In this document: piece after piece, positions 8,705 through 18,533 of the stretch
How positions within the stretch are numbered: the first letter of the stretch is position 1
Layout: every line of letters begins with the position of its first letter
Made by a program: the position numbers and the translations under genes
Source: Lascolabacillus massiliensis
GTDB lineage: Bacteria > Bacteroidota > Bacteroidia > Bacteroidales > Dysgonomonadaceae
NCBI RefSeq assembly: GCF_001282625.1
Contig: NZ_CTEJ01000002.1
Span: 622,501 to 686,500 of the forward strand
Direction of reading: 5' to 3'
Length of the DNA stretch: 64,000 bases
Notes under the pieces: generated by a model
Database searches by the model: none
What the model saw: the letters and a program-made list of their open reading frames with translations, nothing else
What the model was told of the DNA's origin: nothing

Positions 8705-9265
8705 TTAAAACAGTTTGTTTATTTCAGAATAGAGTCCGTTGAAGAAATCCAGAGAAGCCTTCCTGAGGTTGGCCCTAAGCTCGCCTTCAGTTCCGGATAC
8801 GTTCACAGATTGATCCGTTATAGTTTGCTCGGCTGTATATTTTTTTGGGAAAAAGGAGTCTCCATCTTTCTTCGCACTCTGATAAGTTATATCTCTTACA
8901 ACCAGCATGCATCCGGCACCTGTAATTGAGACATCAAAACGGTAGTTCATTGTCATTTCTTCCCTTACACCAGCTTTGTTTGCCGGTAGTATGAGATTTG
9001 TTCCGGCACTAACTGTAACGAAATTTGATTTTTCATCAAATCTGATACCTGACAGTAAGGGACTTCCGCTATATTTTGATTTCACCCAATTTTGTAGTTG
9101 TGCATAATTCTGTTCAGCTGATTTATTTGAATTTGTTATAATAAACTGCTCAAATACAACCTTACCGTTAACAACTGGTACAGAACTAAACACAGCATCA
9201 TTCTGGGCTGCAAGGTTTAGTATTATTGCAAGTAAAAGGCTTATTGTAAGTACTGTTTTTTTCAT
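8705..9265 (-). CDS. DUF4468-type secreted protein
   Basis: A 186-residue exported protein with signal peptide MKKTVLTISLLLAIILNLAAQ. The mature part (KVVFEQFIITNSNKSAEQNY..., SGIRFDEKSNFVTVSAGTNL, MNYRFDVSITGAGCMLVVRD) has the pattern of DUF4468, a TBP-like fold family of unknown function confined to Bacteroidetes. I chose the ATG at 9265, which opens the signal peptide; the upstream ATG at 9301 would add 12 non-signal residues. It stands alone, divergent from the TPR-ribH unit, with 240 nt to the ribosomal operon. The biological role is unknown. Confidence 0.8.
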   Translation of the reverse strand: MKKTVLTISLLLAIILNLAAQNDAVFSSVPVVNGKVVFEQFIITNSNKSAEQNYAQLQNWVKSKYSGSPLLSGIRFDEKSNFVTVSAGTNLILPANKAGVREEMTMNYRFDVSITGAGCMLVVRDITYQSAKKDGDSFFPKKYTAEQTITDQSVNVSGTEGELRANLRKASLDFFNGLYSEINKLF

Positions 9266-9496
9266 AATTATATATATATTGGTCTTATTTCCTTGAAACA
9301 TATATATAAATCATTAAACTCGACAACATTATATTTTCAAATTCCGTAAAACTTATTTTGTATTTTAGAGTTTCAATCATACTAAATATGTTCCAAAAAC
9401 AACCCTTTGACTACAAACATACGAAAAAGATTAAATTAGGCAGTCACTTTTTATTAAAAACAGCTGATTAAATTTTATTTATCTGCTAAAAACGAT

Positions 9497-9504
9497 TACT
9501 TTTG
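9497..9504 (+). promoter_or_regulatory. -7 box (TACTTTTG) for the TPR-ribH unit
   Basis: TACTTTTG fits TAnnTTTG and lies 38 nt before the ATG of the TPR gene. A T-rich -33 element (TTTTA, 9473-9477) is present at the right distance. Confidence 0.6.
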
Positions 9505-9542
9505 CAACTCAAAAAACAAACGTAACATTTTTTCAGTAAAAT

Positions 9543-10247
9543 ATGTCTGCTAAAAAAACTAAAGAATCGAAGGCCGAGAAGAACTTCGAAAATATTGGTG
9601 AAGCGTTAACCACAACGGAACAGTTTCTCGAAAAAAATCAAAAAAGTATTTTAACCGGATTGCTGGTTGTAATAGTTATTGTTGGTGCTTTTCTGGCGTA
9701 CCACTATCTATACAAATTGCCTCGTAATAACGAAGCTCAGGCTGCAATATATAAAGGTGAACGCTATTTCCAGGAAGGTGAGGACTCCCTTGCTTTGTTT
9801 GGCAATGGCAACGACTATATCGGCTTTGAATCAGTTATCGATCAGTACAAAGGAACAAAAACAGCTGATCTTGCACATGCATATGCCGGTATCTCTTACA
9901 ATCGTTTGGGTAATTATGAAAAAGCCCTTGAACACCTCAAGAAATTTAAAGGTGGAGATATCCTTATCACACCATCTGTAGCAGGTGCAATAGGTGATGT
10001 ATACATGAATATTGGAGAAACAGAACAAGCTATTTCACAATATCTGAAAGCTGCTAAAAAAGCAGGTGATGATATGCTTAGCCCTATTTATTACAAAAAA
10101 GCAGGAGAAGCTTATTTACACATAGGCAATTTCGACAAAGCACTGGAAACATTTACAATGTTGAAGAATGACTATCTGAATTCACCTGAAGGCCAGGAAG
10201 CAGATAAATTCATCAAACAGGCAGAGTTACAAAAAGAGTCTAAATAA
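9543..10247 (+). CDS. Membrane-anchored TPR protein
   Basis: A 234-residue protein with a charged cytoplasmic N-terminus, one transmembrane helix (about residues 38-57, SILTGLLVVIVIVGAFLAYHYL) and several tetratricopeptide repeats (LAHAYAGISYNRLGNYEKAL, GDVYMNIGETEQAISQYLKA, GEAYLHIGNFDKALETF). The layout resembles YfgM-like proteins that assist envelope protein folding; that function is only inferred. ribH starts 5 nt after its stop, so the two are one operon. Confidence 0.88.
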   Translation: MSAKKTKESKAEKNFENIGEALTTTEQFLEKNQKSILTGLLVVIVIVGAFLAYHYLYKLPRNNEAQAAIYKGERYFQEGEDSLALFGNGNDYIGFESVIDQYKGTKTADLAHAYAGISYNRLGNYEKALEHLKKFKGGDILITPSVAGAIGDVYMNIGETEQAISQYLKAAKKAGDDMLSPIYYKKAGEAYLHIGNFDKALETFTMLKNDYLNSPEGQEADKFIKQAELQKESK

Positions 10248-10252
10248 ATATT

Positions 10253-10744
10253 ATGGCAACAGAACTAAAAAATCTTTCTTCATTCGATCATGATTCAATT
10301 CCTGATGGCAAAGGAAAAAAGATTGGAATAGTTGTTTCTGACTGGAATAAAAACATAACAGGCAGCCTGTTAAAAGGCACGTATGACACACTTGTAAAAT
10401 TTGGTGTGGACGCTGAAGATATTATCATTGAACATGTGCCCGGAAGTTTTGAGCTAACATATGGTGCAAAGGTACTCATTGAGAATACAGATGTTGACAG
10501 TGTAATTATTCTTGGATGCGTTATACAAGGTGAAACACCTCATTTTACTTTTGTATGCAACAGTGTTACAGAGGGAACAACTGAACTTAATTTAAAATAT
10601 AATGTTCCTGTAGTTTTTGGACTACTTACTACTAACACTCTGGATCAGGCAATTGCCAGATCAGGTGGAAGGCATGGAAATAAAGGTGATGAAGCGGCAA
10701 TCACTGCTCTGAAGATGATTGAACTTCAGCAACGTTATAAATAA
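10253..10744 (+). CDS. ribH: 6,7-dimethyl-8-ribityllumazine synthase
   Basis: Lumazine synthase condenses 5-amino-6-ribitylaminouracil with 3,4-dihydroxy-2-butanone 4-phosphate in riboflavin synthesis. The 163-residue length is usual. Motifs are IVVSDWNKNITGSL, HVPGSFELTYGAK, GCVIQGETPHF with catalytic His97, and GLLTTNTLDQAIARSGG. It follows the TPR gene by 5 nt and ends before a strong terminator. No other riboflavin gene is in the window. Confidence 0.97.
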   Translation: MATELKNLSSFDHDSIPDGKGKKIGIVVSDWNKNITGSLLKGTYDTLVKFGVDAEDIIIEHVPGSFELTYGAKVLIENTDVDSVIILGCVIQGETPHFTFVCNSVTEGTTELNLKYNVPVVFGLLTTNTLDQAIARSGGRHGNKGDEAAITALKMIELQQRYK

Positions 10745-10771
10745 TCTGCATTTATTTATATATAAATTATT

Positions 10772-10801
10772 GAAGTAACTTAGCGGTTACTTCTTTTTTT
10801 T
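10772..10801 (+). terminator. Rho-independent terminator after ribH
   Basis: A stem GAAGTAAC (10772-10779) with GTTACTTC (10786-10793), loop TTAGCG, followed by eight T (10794-10801). It lies 27 nt past the ribH stop. Confidence 0.88.
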
Positions 10802-10878
10802 AATCTGTCCGAAATAAAAGCCTCGCTATTATATATTCTATAATATTCAAATAGCAATAATAAAAGCCCTATTTAACT

Positions 10879-12258
10879 GTGAGAGAACAACAATCAAACA
10901 ATTATGTGCGTGATTTGACTCAGGGTAATATCACCCGTGAGCTGTTCTCCCTTGCATTACCACTTCTTGCCATTAGTTTTATTCAGATGGCTTATAACCT
11001 CATAGATATTCTTTGGATTGGGCGTATAGGAAGCGAAGCGGTAGCAGCAGTTGGATCCATAGGTATGCTGATGTGGATGATGAACTCCTTTGCTCTTATT
11101 TCAAAGGTTAGTGCAGAAATTACAATTGGCCAATCTATTGGGGCTCGCAGATTAGATAAGGCCTCAATTTATGCTTCTCATACAACCACTATTGCTATAA
11201 TACTGGGAATAGCATTTGGAGTGACCTTCTTCCTCTTTCCGAATCCTTATGTTTCATTCTATCAACTCGAAAATGACATTGCAGCACAGGCTGAAGGTTA
11301 TCTTAGAATTATTTCACTTGGAATACCATTCGTATTTCTGGGCCTTAATTTCTCAGGGATATATATTGGCTCAGGGAGAAGTGATATACCATTCTATTTT
11401 AATTCTGCAGGATTAATTATTAATATTATAGTTGACCCATTGCTTATTTTCGGTATTGGACCTTTTCCGGAAATGGGAGTTAAAGGAGCTGCCCTGGCTA
11501 CTATTATATCTCAGGGTGTTGTAGTATTTCTTTTTATCAACCATTTAAAAAAGGAAAGAGGTTTATTTGGAGGTTTCTCATATTTTATTCGACCACGCAA
11601 GAGCTACACTATAAATATACTTAAACTGGGACTTCCAATTGCCGCCATGAATGTATATTTTGCATTTATAAATATGAACCTTGCACGCATAGCATCACTA
11701 TATGGGGGACATCTTGGAATAATGAGTCAAACGACCGGTGGTCAGATTGAAGGAGTCACATGGAACTCATCATCAGGATTCTCCACTGCATTGGGTAGTT
11801 TTGTGGCACAAAATTATGCTGCCGGAAAGATGAATCGTGCCAAAAATGCCTTTAGAACAACCTTAATTCTAATGGGTATTTTGGGTGGAATAGCCAGTAT
11901 CGCATTTATGGGTTACGGAAAAGAGATATTCTCGCTTTTTGTACCCGAGAAAGAAGCTTACATGGCAGGAGGAGAATATCTTTTTGTACTGGGAATATCT
12001 CAGCTCTTTATGATGCTTGAACTTACTACTCAGGGAATGTTTAACGGATTAGGAAGGACATCGCCCCCTGCAATAATTAGTATTGTTTTCAATACACTAA
12101 GAATACCTCTTGCAATATTCTTAGGTTCACTAATTGGAGTTACCGGTGTATGGTGGGCAATTACTATCACTTCAATATTTAAAGGCTCAATACTATTTAT
12201 CTGGTATCTTTTACTAAAAAGAAGAGTATTAAAGGAACCGAACTTAAGTTCAATTTAG
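10879..12258 (+). CDS. MATE-family multidrug/Na+ antiporter
   Basis: A 459-residue inner-membrane protein with about 12 hydrophobic segments, of the MATE (NorM/DinF-like) family, which exports cationic compounds in exchange for Na+ or H+. Typical motifs are RDLTQGNITRELF, PLLAISFIQMAYNLIDILWIG and GIYIGSGRSDIPF. The start is GTG at 10879: the family-typical N-terminus begins here, and the next in-frame ATG would fall inside the first membrane helix. Its stop overlaps the stop of the convergent alanine dehydrogenase-like gene by 4 nt. Substrate is unknown. Confidence 0.92.
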   Translation: MREQQSNNYVRDLTQGNITRELFSLALPLLAISFIQMAYNLIDILWIGRIGSEAVAAVGSIGMLMWMMNSFALISKVSAEITIGQSIGARRLDKASIYASHTTTIAIILGIAFGVTFFLFPNPYVSFYQLENDIAAQAEGYLRIISLGIPFVFLGLNFSGIYIGSGRSDIPFYFNSAGLIINIIVDPLLIFGIGPFPEMGVKGAALATIISQGVVVFLFINHLKKERGLFGGFSYFIRPRKSYTINILKLGLPIAAMNVYFAFINMNLARIASLYGGHLGIMSQTTGGQIEGVTWNSSSGFSTALGSFVAQNYAAGKMNRAKNAFRTTLILMGILGGIASIAFMGYGKEIFSLFVPEKEAYMAGGEYLFVLGISQLFMMLELTTQGMFNGLGRTSPPAIISIVFNTLRIPLAIFLGSLIGVTGVWWAITITSIFKGSILFIWYLLLKRRVLKEPNLSSI

Positions 12259-13463
12259 AAACCCTGCAGATATAGTCCGATATCAGAAACAGGCAAATTA
12301 AAATGACTTGCCACATAAGAATTCACCATTTTACCTGAATAGGTATAAAAACCTGAAGCAAACCCACGGTCAAACCGTGCAAAATGATCAATTCCTCCAG
12401 AATCACCCATTGCATTGAACATAGATACAAAAATATTGCTCAAAGCAATTGATGAAGTGCGCGCAACACGTGAACTCAAACTCATCTCACAAAAATGCAG
12501 CACACCATATTTCTCAAATATAGATGGATGACCAGGCAAGCATGCCTCCATTGTAGTTTCAAAACATCCACCCTGTTCCATTCGAAGGTCTATTATAATA
12601 GCTCCCTCTTTCATTTCGCTAATAAGGTCTGAGGAAATTCTGTAAAAATGTATTTTGTTTATATATTGCAATGCTCCAATTACGACATCAGCAGAGCGAA
12701 AAACATTTCTTAAGACCTTCGGTTGCAGCGTGGAAGTATATACAGGATTTCCTAATTCGTGACGTATTGCCCTAAGTTTTATAATATCATTATCAAATAT
12801 CTTTACAGAAGCACCCATTGCAATAGCAACCCTGGCAGCCATTATACCTGCAACACCAGCACCTATTATTACAACTTCAGCTGGAGTAATTCCTGGAATC
12901 CCACCCAGCAGAATACCTTTACCGCCATTTGCATTACTCAACATCTCTGCCGCAAGAGTAATAGATGAGGCACCCTCTATTTCCGAAATTGCAGTTACAA
13001 AAGGAGATGCACCCGTATCATCATTAATCAGCTCATAAGAGAGTGCGTTTATTCTCTTTTCCATCATATGTTCCAGAAGGGTTCTCGACAAGTTATGAAG
13101 ATAAAGAAAAGAGTACACTGAAGTTCTGGGACGCATCATTTCAACCTCCTCGAGTGTGGGAGGCATTATCTTTAGAATAATATCAGCCTGAAAAACTTCT
13201 TTAGCCGTATCTACGATTTCCGCACCCGATTCAGCGTAGTATGAATCTGAATAGTTTATAGTCAATCCGGCACCTTTCTGAAACATTACCCTGTACCCGG
13301 CTGAAACAAGTAATGATACCCCTTCAGGTGTAATAGGAACCCTTTTCTCCGTTTCCTGATTTTCCTTTGGAACACCAATAATAGTTGTAACCTTATGCTT
13401 ATCAGTTTTCAGCATAAGTTCACTTACTACAAACTGATTCTTTTTTTGAGATTTATAGATCAT
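12255..13463 (-). CDS. Alanine dehydrogenase / PNT-family NAD-dependent enzyme
   Basis: A 402-residue member of the alanine dehydrogenase and transhydrogenase-alpha family, which oxidatively deaminates L-alanine to pyruvate with NAD+. The N-terminal domain shows GVPKENQETEKRVPITPEG and VMFQKGAGLT, and the Rossmann domain shows VVIIGAGVAGIMAARVAIAMGASV. A ~30-residue N-terminal extension (QFVVSELML) appears typical of the Bacteroidetes subgroup, so I keep the ATG at 13463. It follows aroK by 8 nt at the end of a long minus-strand gene run. The exact substrate within the family is inferred. Confidence 0.85.
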   Translation of the reverse strand: MIYKSQKKNQFVVSELMLKTDKHKVTTIIGVPKENQETEKRVPITPEGVSLLVSAGYRVMFQKGAGLTINYSDSYYAESGAEIVDTAKEVFQADIILKIMPPTLEEVEMMRPRTSVYSFLYLHNLSRTLLEHMMEKRINALSYELINDDTGASPFVTAISEIEGASSITLAAEMLSNANGGKGILLGGIPGITPAEVVIIGAGVAGIMAARVAIAMGASVKIFDNDIIKLRAIRHELGNPVYTSTLQPKVLRNVFRSADVVIGALQYINKIHFYRISSDLISEMKEGAIIIDLRMEQGGCFETTMEACLPGHPSIFEKYGVLHFCEMSLSSRVARTSSIALSNIFVSMFNAMGDSGGIDHFARFDRGFASGFYTYSGKMVNSYVASHFNLPVSDIGLYLQGF

Positions 13464-13471
13464 TTCTATGT

Positions 13472-14023
13472 TTATTTCTGAAAACTTTCAGGTAGATATT
13501 TATTCAATTGCTCTGCTATTCCATTTACTGTCAGGTATACATCCTCTTTGGAAATCATTCTTTCAGTGTGATAAATGATTTTTGCGTTCCTGTAATAACG
13601 CTCTCTATCAGCTAAATGTTTCGTAATAAAAGGTATAAGCTCATCTTTAGATTTCCCTGCAATAAGAGGTCGCACTGTCTTAGATGCCATTAGCCTCGCA
13701 GCAAGTTCTTCCGGATCTGCCTCAATATAAACAGTTACACCCGACTCATTCATCAAACTCATATTATCAAAAAAGCAGGGTGCGCCTCCACCGGTTGATA
13801 TTATTGCATTTTCAATCTGAGACACATCAATAAGAGCTCTTCTTTCTATTTTTCTGAATTCATCCTCACCTTTCTCAGCAAAGATTTCTGATATTTTCTT
13901 CCTGTGTTTACCTTCTATATATGCATCAAGATCAATAAATGAGAGCTTGAGTAAACTTGCTAGTTTCTTACCAACTGTTGTTTTCCCCGATCCCATATAT
14001 CCTATTAGAAATACTCTTTTCAT
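13472..14023 (-). CDS. aroK: Shikimate kinase
   Basis: Phosphorylates shikimate at O3 in aromatic amino acid synthesis. The 183-residue protein has P-loop GYMGSGKTTVG, the substrate motif FIDLDAYIE, DEFRKIERRAL and STGGGAPCF, and the lid RPLIAG. The start at 14023 (MKRVFLIG) puts the P-loop at the usual distance from the N-terminus; a start 45 nt further up overlaps cls and adds an odd Cys-rich tail. It sits between cls (7 nt gap) and the alanine dehydrogenase-like gene. Confidence 0.95.
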   Translation of the reverse strand: MKRVFLIGYMGSGKTTVGKKLASLLKLSFIDLDAYIEGKHRKKISEIFAEKGEDEFRKIERRALIDVSQIENAIISTGGGAPCFFDNMSLMNESGVTVYIEADPEELAARLMASKTVRPLIAGKSKDELIPFITKHLADRERYYRNAKIIYHTERMISKEDVYLTVNGIAEQLNKYLPESFQK

Positions 14024-14030
14024 ACTTTTA

Positions 14031-15455
14031 TTATAACAGAGGTGCGAACAGGCGCAATACAGACTCAAAAAATCTCTGTAACAATGGACGTTTCAACCAC
14101 TCTTTCAACACAACCTGCTCAGAATGGCTTTGATCCTCAACAAATATCTCATTTGCTTCAATTGCCACCTCCTCACTATATATAAATGCTTCAACTTCGA
14201 AATTCTGTTCGAAGCTCCTGGTATCAAAATTTGCCGATCCAATTAATGTTAGTGAGTCATCAAACACCATCATCTTTGAGTGTAAGAAACCCTTTTTATA
14301 AAAATAGACTTTCACACCTGACTCAAGAATACTCTTGATATAAGATCGTGAAGCCTTCTGTACCAAAGCCACATCAGAGCGTTTAGAAATCATCACTCTT
14401 ACATCAACACCACGAATGGCGGCAGCATGCAATGCATCTATCATTGCCTCTGGAGGAAAAAAATAGGGCGTTTGAATAAAGATAGATTTCTTAGAATCGT
14501 AAATAGCCTGGATTATTCCGTGTGAAATATTTTTATCATCAATAAGTGGTCCACTGTTTACAATCTGCATTGGAACATCTCCAAAATTCTCCAGTAAAGG
14601 GAAATATTTTCTTGAAGTGATAAGTGTTTGAGACACAAAATACCAATCGATCAGAAACACAGACTGCAACCCCTGCACTCCTTTACCTTCGATACGAGCA
14701 TGAGTATCCCTCCATTCTCCCCAATCAAACCCCTTAATATAACGATCTGCAATATTCATACCTCCGACATAGCCAACCTGACCATCAATTACTATTATCT
14801 TCCGGTGATTTCTATAATTTAGTCTTGAGGTAAATGAACTCCAGGATAGCTTTAGGAACGGCTCTATCTCGATACCGGCCATCCTGAAATCTTCAATAAA
14901 TTGTTTCTTCAGCTTACGAGAGCCAAAGCTATCATATATGATACGAATTTCGATACCCTCTTTTGCCTTTCTGATTAGAACATTCTTAAACTTCTCTCCA
15001 ATCTCATCACATTGCAACACATAATACTCTATATGAATATGCTCTTTTGCATTCTCAATATCAGCAAAAAGATGTTCGAACTTATCTTTGGCATTTGTGA
15101 ATATCTTGACATCATTCCCTCCCAACAGAGGATTATAATCAATATTACGAAGCAGTTCAACCAGATTTTCATGCTCATCAGGGACTTTAATTTCTACCGG
15201 TGTTCCCATTTCATCAAGAGGTCTCCTTTTTAATTTACTATACATCCTCTTGGAAATTATATGCTTCCTTGTGGTATCCTGCCCAAAAATAGCATACCAG
15301 ATAATTCCTATAAAAGGTAGAAAAAGAACAGCAAGAATCCATGCAACAGTTTTTATCGGGTTACGGTTTTCAGAGATAACCACAACCACGATACTCACAA
15401 CTGTAAGCAAATATAGAATTTCAATTATCAGTAGTAATGCTGCGTTGATCTGCAT
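14031..15455 (-). CDS. cls: Cardiolipin synthase (PLD family)
   Basis: Makes cardiolipin by phosphatidyl transfer between two phosphatidylglycerols, at the inner membrane. The 474-residue protein has two N-terminal membrane helices (LLLIIEILYLLTVVSIVVVV, WILAVLFLPFIGIIWYAIFG) and two HKD motifs: HRKIIVIDGQVGYVGG and HSKMMVFDDSLTLIGSANFD. Length is typical. It is 2 nt downstream of rsgA and 7 nt upstream of aroK, so it is transcribed with them. Confidence 0.95.
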   Translation of the reverse strand: MQINAALLLIIEILYLLTVVSIVVVVISENRNPIKTVAWILAVLFLPFIGIIWYAIFGQDTTRKHIISKRMYSKLKRRPLDEMGTPVEIKVPDEHENLVELLRNIDYNPLLGGNDVKIFTNAKDKFEHLFADIENAKEHIHIEYYVLQCDEIGEKFKNVLIRKAKEGIEIRIIYDSFGSRKLKKQFIEDFRMAGIEIEPFLKLSWSSFTSRLNYRNHRKIIVIDGQVGYVGGMNIADRYIKGFDWGEWRDTHARIEGKGVQGLQSVFLIDWYFVSQTLITSRKYFPLLENFGDVPMQIVNSGPLIDDKNISHGIIQAIYDSKKSIFIQTPYFFPPEAMIDALHAAAIRGVDVRVMISKRSDVALVQKASRSYIKSILESGVKVYFYKKGFLHSKMMVFDDSLTLIGSANFDTRSFEQNFEVEAFIYSEEVAIEANEIFVEDQSHSEQVVLKEWLKRPLLQRFFESVLRLFAPLL

Positions 15456-15457
15456 GA

Positions 15458-16420
15458 TTACAAGCGGTATTTACCTTCATTGATATCCACTAATATATTC
15501 AGATAAGAGTTGTATCTGCTTTCGCTGATATAGTGATTTTCTACAGCATCCAGCACTGCACAGTCAGGTTCATTTACATGAAGGCAGTTATTGAACTTGC
15601 ATTTTTTTGATATTTTAAATATTTCCGGGAAATAGTGTGAAACCTCCTCAACACCCATATCAATTGTACCAAACCCCTTTATGCCTGGTGTATCAATAAT
15701 GAACCCCCCATTATCAAGTTCAATCATCTCTGAATATGTTGTAGTATGTTTTCCTTTAAAATGGTAATCCGATATTTCTCCTACTTTCTGAACCTGTTTT
15801 TTCATCAGGGTGTTAATTATTGTAGACTTCCCAACTCCTGAATGTCCTGCAAGCAGAACCGTTTTACCCGTAGTAATATCTTTCAGTTCATTTACCCCTT
15901 CACCAGTTTCCATCGAAGTTTTAAGACAGGGATAACCAATCGTATTATAAAGATTAATTATTGCATCAAGATACTCTTTTTCCTCTTCATTAAAAAGATC
16001 TATCTTATTAAATATAATATGTACGGGTACGGAGTATGCTTCTGCAGTAACAAGAAATCTGTCTGTGAATACAGTAGTTGTTTCAGGATATCGTACAGTA
16101 AAACAGAACAATGCCAAATCAATATTTGCAGCAAGTATATGTGAATGCTTTGATAGATTTGAGGCCTTTCTCACGATATAATTTCTTCTGTCTTCTATAT
16201 CCGAAATAAAAGCAGTCCCATCGGCATTAACATCCATGAAAACAATATCACCTACAACAATTGGACTTGTACTCCTTATTCCTTTAAGCCTAAGGTTACC
16301 CTTAGCCTTACATATATACTCGTTATTGTTGTAATCCCGGACGAAATAGGTGTTACCGGTATTCTTAATTACAAGACCTTTAACACCTTTCCGGGTTCTT
16401 TCATCAAGTTCGTTTACCAT
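15458..16420 (-). CDS. rsgA: Ribosome small-subunit GTPase RsgA
   Basis: A circularly permuted GTPase that aids late 30S subunit maturation. In 320 residues it has an N-terminal OB fold, then G motifs in permuted order: NKIDL (G4), GHSGVGKSTI (G1) and DTPGIKGF (G3). The C-terminal zinc knuckle reads CKFNNCLHVNEPDC. The ATG overlaps the frr stop codon by 1 nt (TAATG-type junction), indicating translational coupling with ribosome recycling factor. Confidence 0.96.
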   Translation of the reverse strand: MVNELDERTRKGVKGLVIKNTGNTYFVRDYNNNEYICKAKGNLRLKGIRSTSPIVVGDIVFMDVNADGTAFISDIEDRRNYIVRKASNLSKHSHILAANIDLALFCFTVRYPETTTVFTDRFLVTAEAYSVPVHIIFNKIDLFNEEEKEYLDAIINLYNTIGYPCLKTSMETGEGVNELKDITTGKTVLLAGHSGVGKSTIINTLMKKQVQKVGEISDYHFKGKHTTTYSEMIELDNGGFIIDTPGIKGFGTIDMGVEEVSHYFPEIFKISKKCKFNNCLHVNEPDCAVLDAVENHYISESRYNSYLNILVDINEGKYRL

Positions 16421-16977
16421 TAAACGGTTAAAATTTCTTTCTCTTTTTCGGCAAAAGCCTCATCCACTCGCTTGATATATTTATCATGCAGTTTCTGTAG
16501 TTCATTTTCACCATCTTTACCCATATCCTCTGGCAGACCATTCTTAACAGCCTTTTTTATCTCTTCCATACCTTCTCTGCGTGCGTTTCGAATACTTATT
16601 TTAGCATCCTCAGCTTCCTGCTTGGTCTGTTTTACAAGCTGCTTTCTGCGTTCTTCGGTAAGTGGAGGAATACCCAATCGAATTACTTCTCCGTTATTTT
16701 CGGGAGTAATACCAACCTCGGAGTCCATTATTGCTTTTTCCACAACCTTAAGCATTGATTTTTCCCAGGGTTGCACCACAATCGTTTTTGCATCAGGTGT
16801 AGTCACTGTGGCAACATTTGATAGAGGAACATTACTTCCATAATATTCAACACGAATTCCATCAAGGATATGAGTGTTTGCACGTCCTGCCCTTATACGT
16901 GAAAAAGTTTCATCCAAAAACTCGAGGGTCATTTTCATTTTTTCTTCAGCCTCTTGTCTTATTGCTAATGTATCCAT
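16420..16977 (-). CDS. frr: Ribosome recycling factor
   Basis: Splits post-termination ribosomes together with EF-G. The 185-residue length is standard, with [35 protein letters not shown], and [14 protein letters not shown]. It lies 79 nt downstream of pyrH, the widely conserved pyrH-frr order, and overlaps rsgA by one base. A -7 box at 17027-17034 may provide an extra promoter. Confidence 0.97.
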   Translation of the reverse strand: MDTLAIRQEAEEKMKMTLEFLDETFSRIRAGRANTHILDGIRVEYYGSNVPLSNVATVTTPDAKTIVVQPWEKSMLKVVEKAIMDSEVGITPENNGEVIRLGIPPLTEERRKQLVKQTKQEAEDAKISIRNARREGMEEIKKAVKNGLPEDMGKDGENELQKLHDKYIKRVDEAFAEKEKEILTV

Positions 16978-17026
16978 ATAAAAATATCGTTTTATTTTGT
17001 TTTTCTGTTATAATCTGTTTAATAAG

Positions 17027-17034
17027 CAAAAATA
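17027..17034 (-). promoter_or_regulatory. Putative -7 box (TATTTTTG) for frr-rsgA-cls-aroK
   Basis: Minus-strand TATTTTTG matches TAnnTTTG and lies 50 nt upstream of the frr start, in the only sizeable gap (79 nt) between pyrH and frr. No clear -33 element. Confidence 0.4.
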
Positions 17035-17056
17035 GTGAATAAAATCTATAGAACAA

Positions 17057-17761
17057 CTATTTAACCACAGTACCGATGTTTTCGCCCTGCATCAATCTTT
17101 TCAGATTTCCGTAAATATCCATATTAAAAACTACTATCGGCAAATTATTCTCTTTACACATAGTAGTTGCTGTCAGATCCATCACCTTCAGCCCTCTTTT
17201 ATAAACCTCATCAAAAGATATAGTCTGAAATTTAGTAGCATTTGGATCTTTCTCCGGATCAGCAGTATACACACCATCAACTCTGGTTCCCTTTAACATT
17301 GCATCAGCCTCAATCTCAATCCCTCTTAATGCAGAGGCAGTATCTGTAGTAAAGAAAGGATTACCTGTACCACCTGAAATTATTGCAACTTCACCTTTTT
17401 CCATTGATTCAATCGCTTTCCATTTAGAGTATAATTCACCTACAGGCTCCATGCGGATAGCTGTATATAGTCGGTTTCGCTGACCCACATTAGTGAGCGC
17501 AGAACTCAATGCAATACTATTTATCACTGTTGCCAACATACCCATTTGATCACCCTTAACACGATCAAATCCTTTTGAGGTACCACTCAGTCCACGGAAG
17601 ATATTACCTCCACCAATCACAATTGCAATTTGAATACCCATTTGAGCCACTTCATGTATCTGTTCTGCATATTGATTTAGTCTTACCTCATCAATACCAT
17701 ACTGTTTGTCACCCATAAGCGACTCTCCACTGAGCTTCAGTAAAATTCTGTTATATTCCAT
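17057..17761 (-). CDS. pyrH: UMP kinase
   Basis: Phosphorylates UMP to UDP in pyrimidine nucleotide synthesis. The 234-residue protein starts MEYNRILLKLSGESLMG and has IGGGNIFRG, SGGTGNPFFTTDTA and DGVYTADPEKDPNA, all typical of the bacterial hexameric enzyme of the amino acid kinase fold. The ATG at 17761 is chosen over 17836, because the upstream one overlaps birA and adds 25 residues not found in the family. It lies 19 nt after birA. Confidence 0.96.
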   Translation of the reverse strand: MEYNRILLKLSGESLMGDKQYGIDEVRLNQYAEQIHEVAQMGIQIAIVIGGGNIFRGLSGTSKGFDRVKGDQMGMLATVINSIALSSALTNVGQRNRLYTAIRMEPVGELYSKWKAIESMEKGEVAIISGGTGNPFFTTDTASALRGIEIEADAMLKGTRVDGVYTADPEKDPNATKFQTISFDEVYKRGLKVMDLTATTMCKENNLPIVVFNMDIYGNLKRLMQGENIGTVVK

Positions 17762-17780
17762 ATCTAGTTTTTGTATCAAC

Positions 17781-18533
17781 TTAATCCACGAATGAGACCT
17801 CTTTAAAAGCATATACTCTCTCTTCAGCTGTCTCAAGAGTCTTTAGTACCAGATGACCCGAAGGAAGCACCTCTTTTATTATTGCTTTAAAACGTCCATT
17901 ATCATCTTCAAACCAGTAGTAATCATTGATTCTATAGAGATCTAGCATATATTCATCTTCTATAGCTTTCTCGTTTCCATTCTGGAATTCACGATAAATA
18001 AGAAAGAACTCTCTAACGAAATTATCCAGAATATAGTCTCTATCGAACTCAGACCCTGTAACCTGTTTTAATGAAACAGGATTAGGCAATTCTTCAGGGA
18101 ATTGATCCTGATTTATATTTATTCCTATTCCGATAATCGAATTTGTTATCACCCTTCCACTGATATCGTTTTCAATCAATATCCCTGCAATTTTCTTATC
18201 TTTCCAATATATATCGTTAGGCCATTTTATACGAATATCATCAGTAAACTGGTCTAAAGTATTTTTTACAGCAAGTGATGCTATACGGGAAATTATAAAC
18301 TGCGCGTTTGCCTCCACATTATCAGGATAGATAAGTAAACTAAACAGAAGATTCTTACCTTTTTCTGAGAACCAGCCATTTTCCATTTGTCCGCGTCCTC
18401 CCAGCTGGAATTCTGCAATTACAACAGATCCCTCTTCAGGTTTTTGCTTTCTGACCAGACTATGTAAATAATTATTTGTAGAATCCACTTCGTCGAGATG
18501 CACAACCAATCTTTCTTCACTTAAAAGTTCCAT
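17781..18533 (-). CDS. birA: Biotin--[acetyl-CoA-carboxylase] ligase, no HTH domain
   Basis: Attaches biotin to biotin-dependent carboxylases through biotinyl-AMP. The 250-residue protein starts in the catalytic domain (EVDSTNNYL, GGRGQMENGWFS, RIKWPNDIYW, GIGININ) and lacks the N-terminal winged helix of E. coli BirA, so it should not be a repressor. It overlaps the upstream YjbR-like gene by 17 nt, suggesting coupled translation. Confidence 0.94.
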   Translation of the reverse strand: MELLSEERLVVHLDEVDSTNNYLHSLVRKQKPEEGSVVIAEFQLGGRGQMENGWFSEKGKNLLFSLLIYPDNVEANAQFIISRIASLAVKNTLDQFTDDIRIKWPNDIYWKDKKIAGILIENDISGRVITNSIIGIGININQDQFPEELPNPVSLKQVTGSEFDRDYILDNFVREFFLIYREFQNGNEKAIEDEYMLDLYRINDYYWFEDDNGRFKAIIKEVLPSGHLVLKTLETAEERVYAFKEVSFVD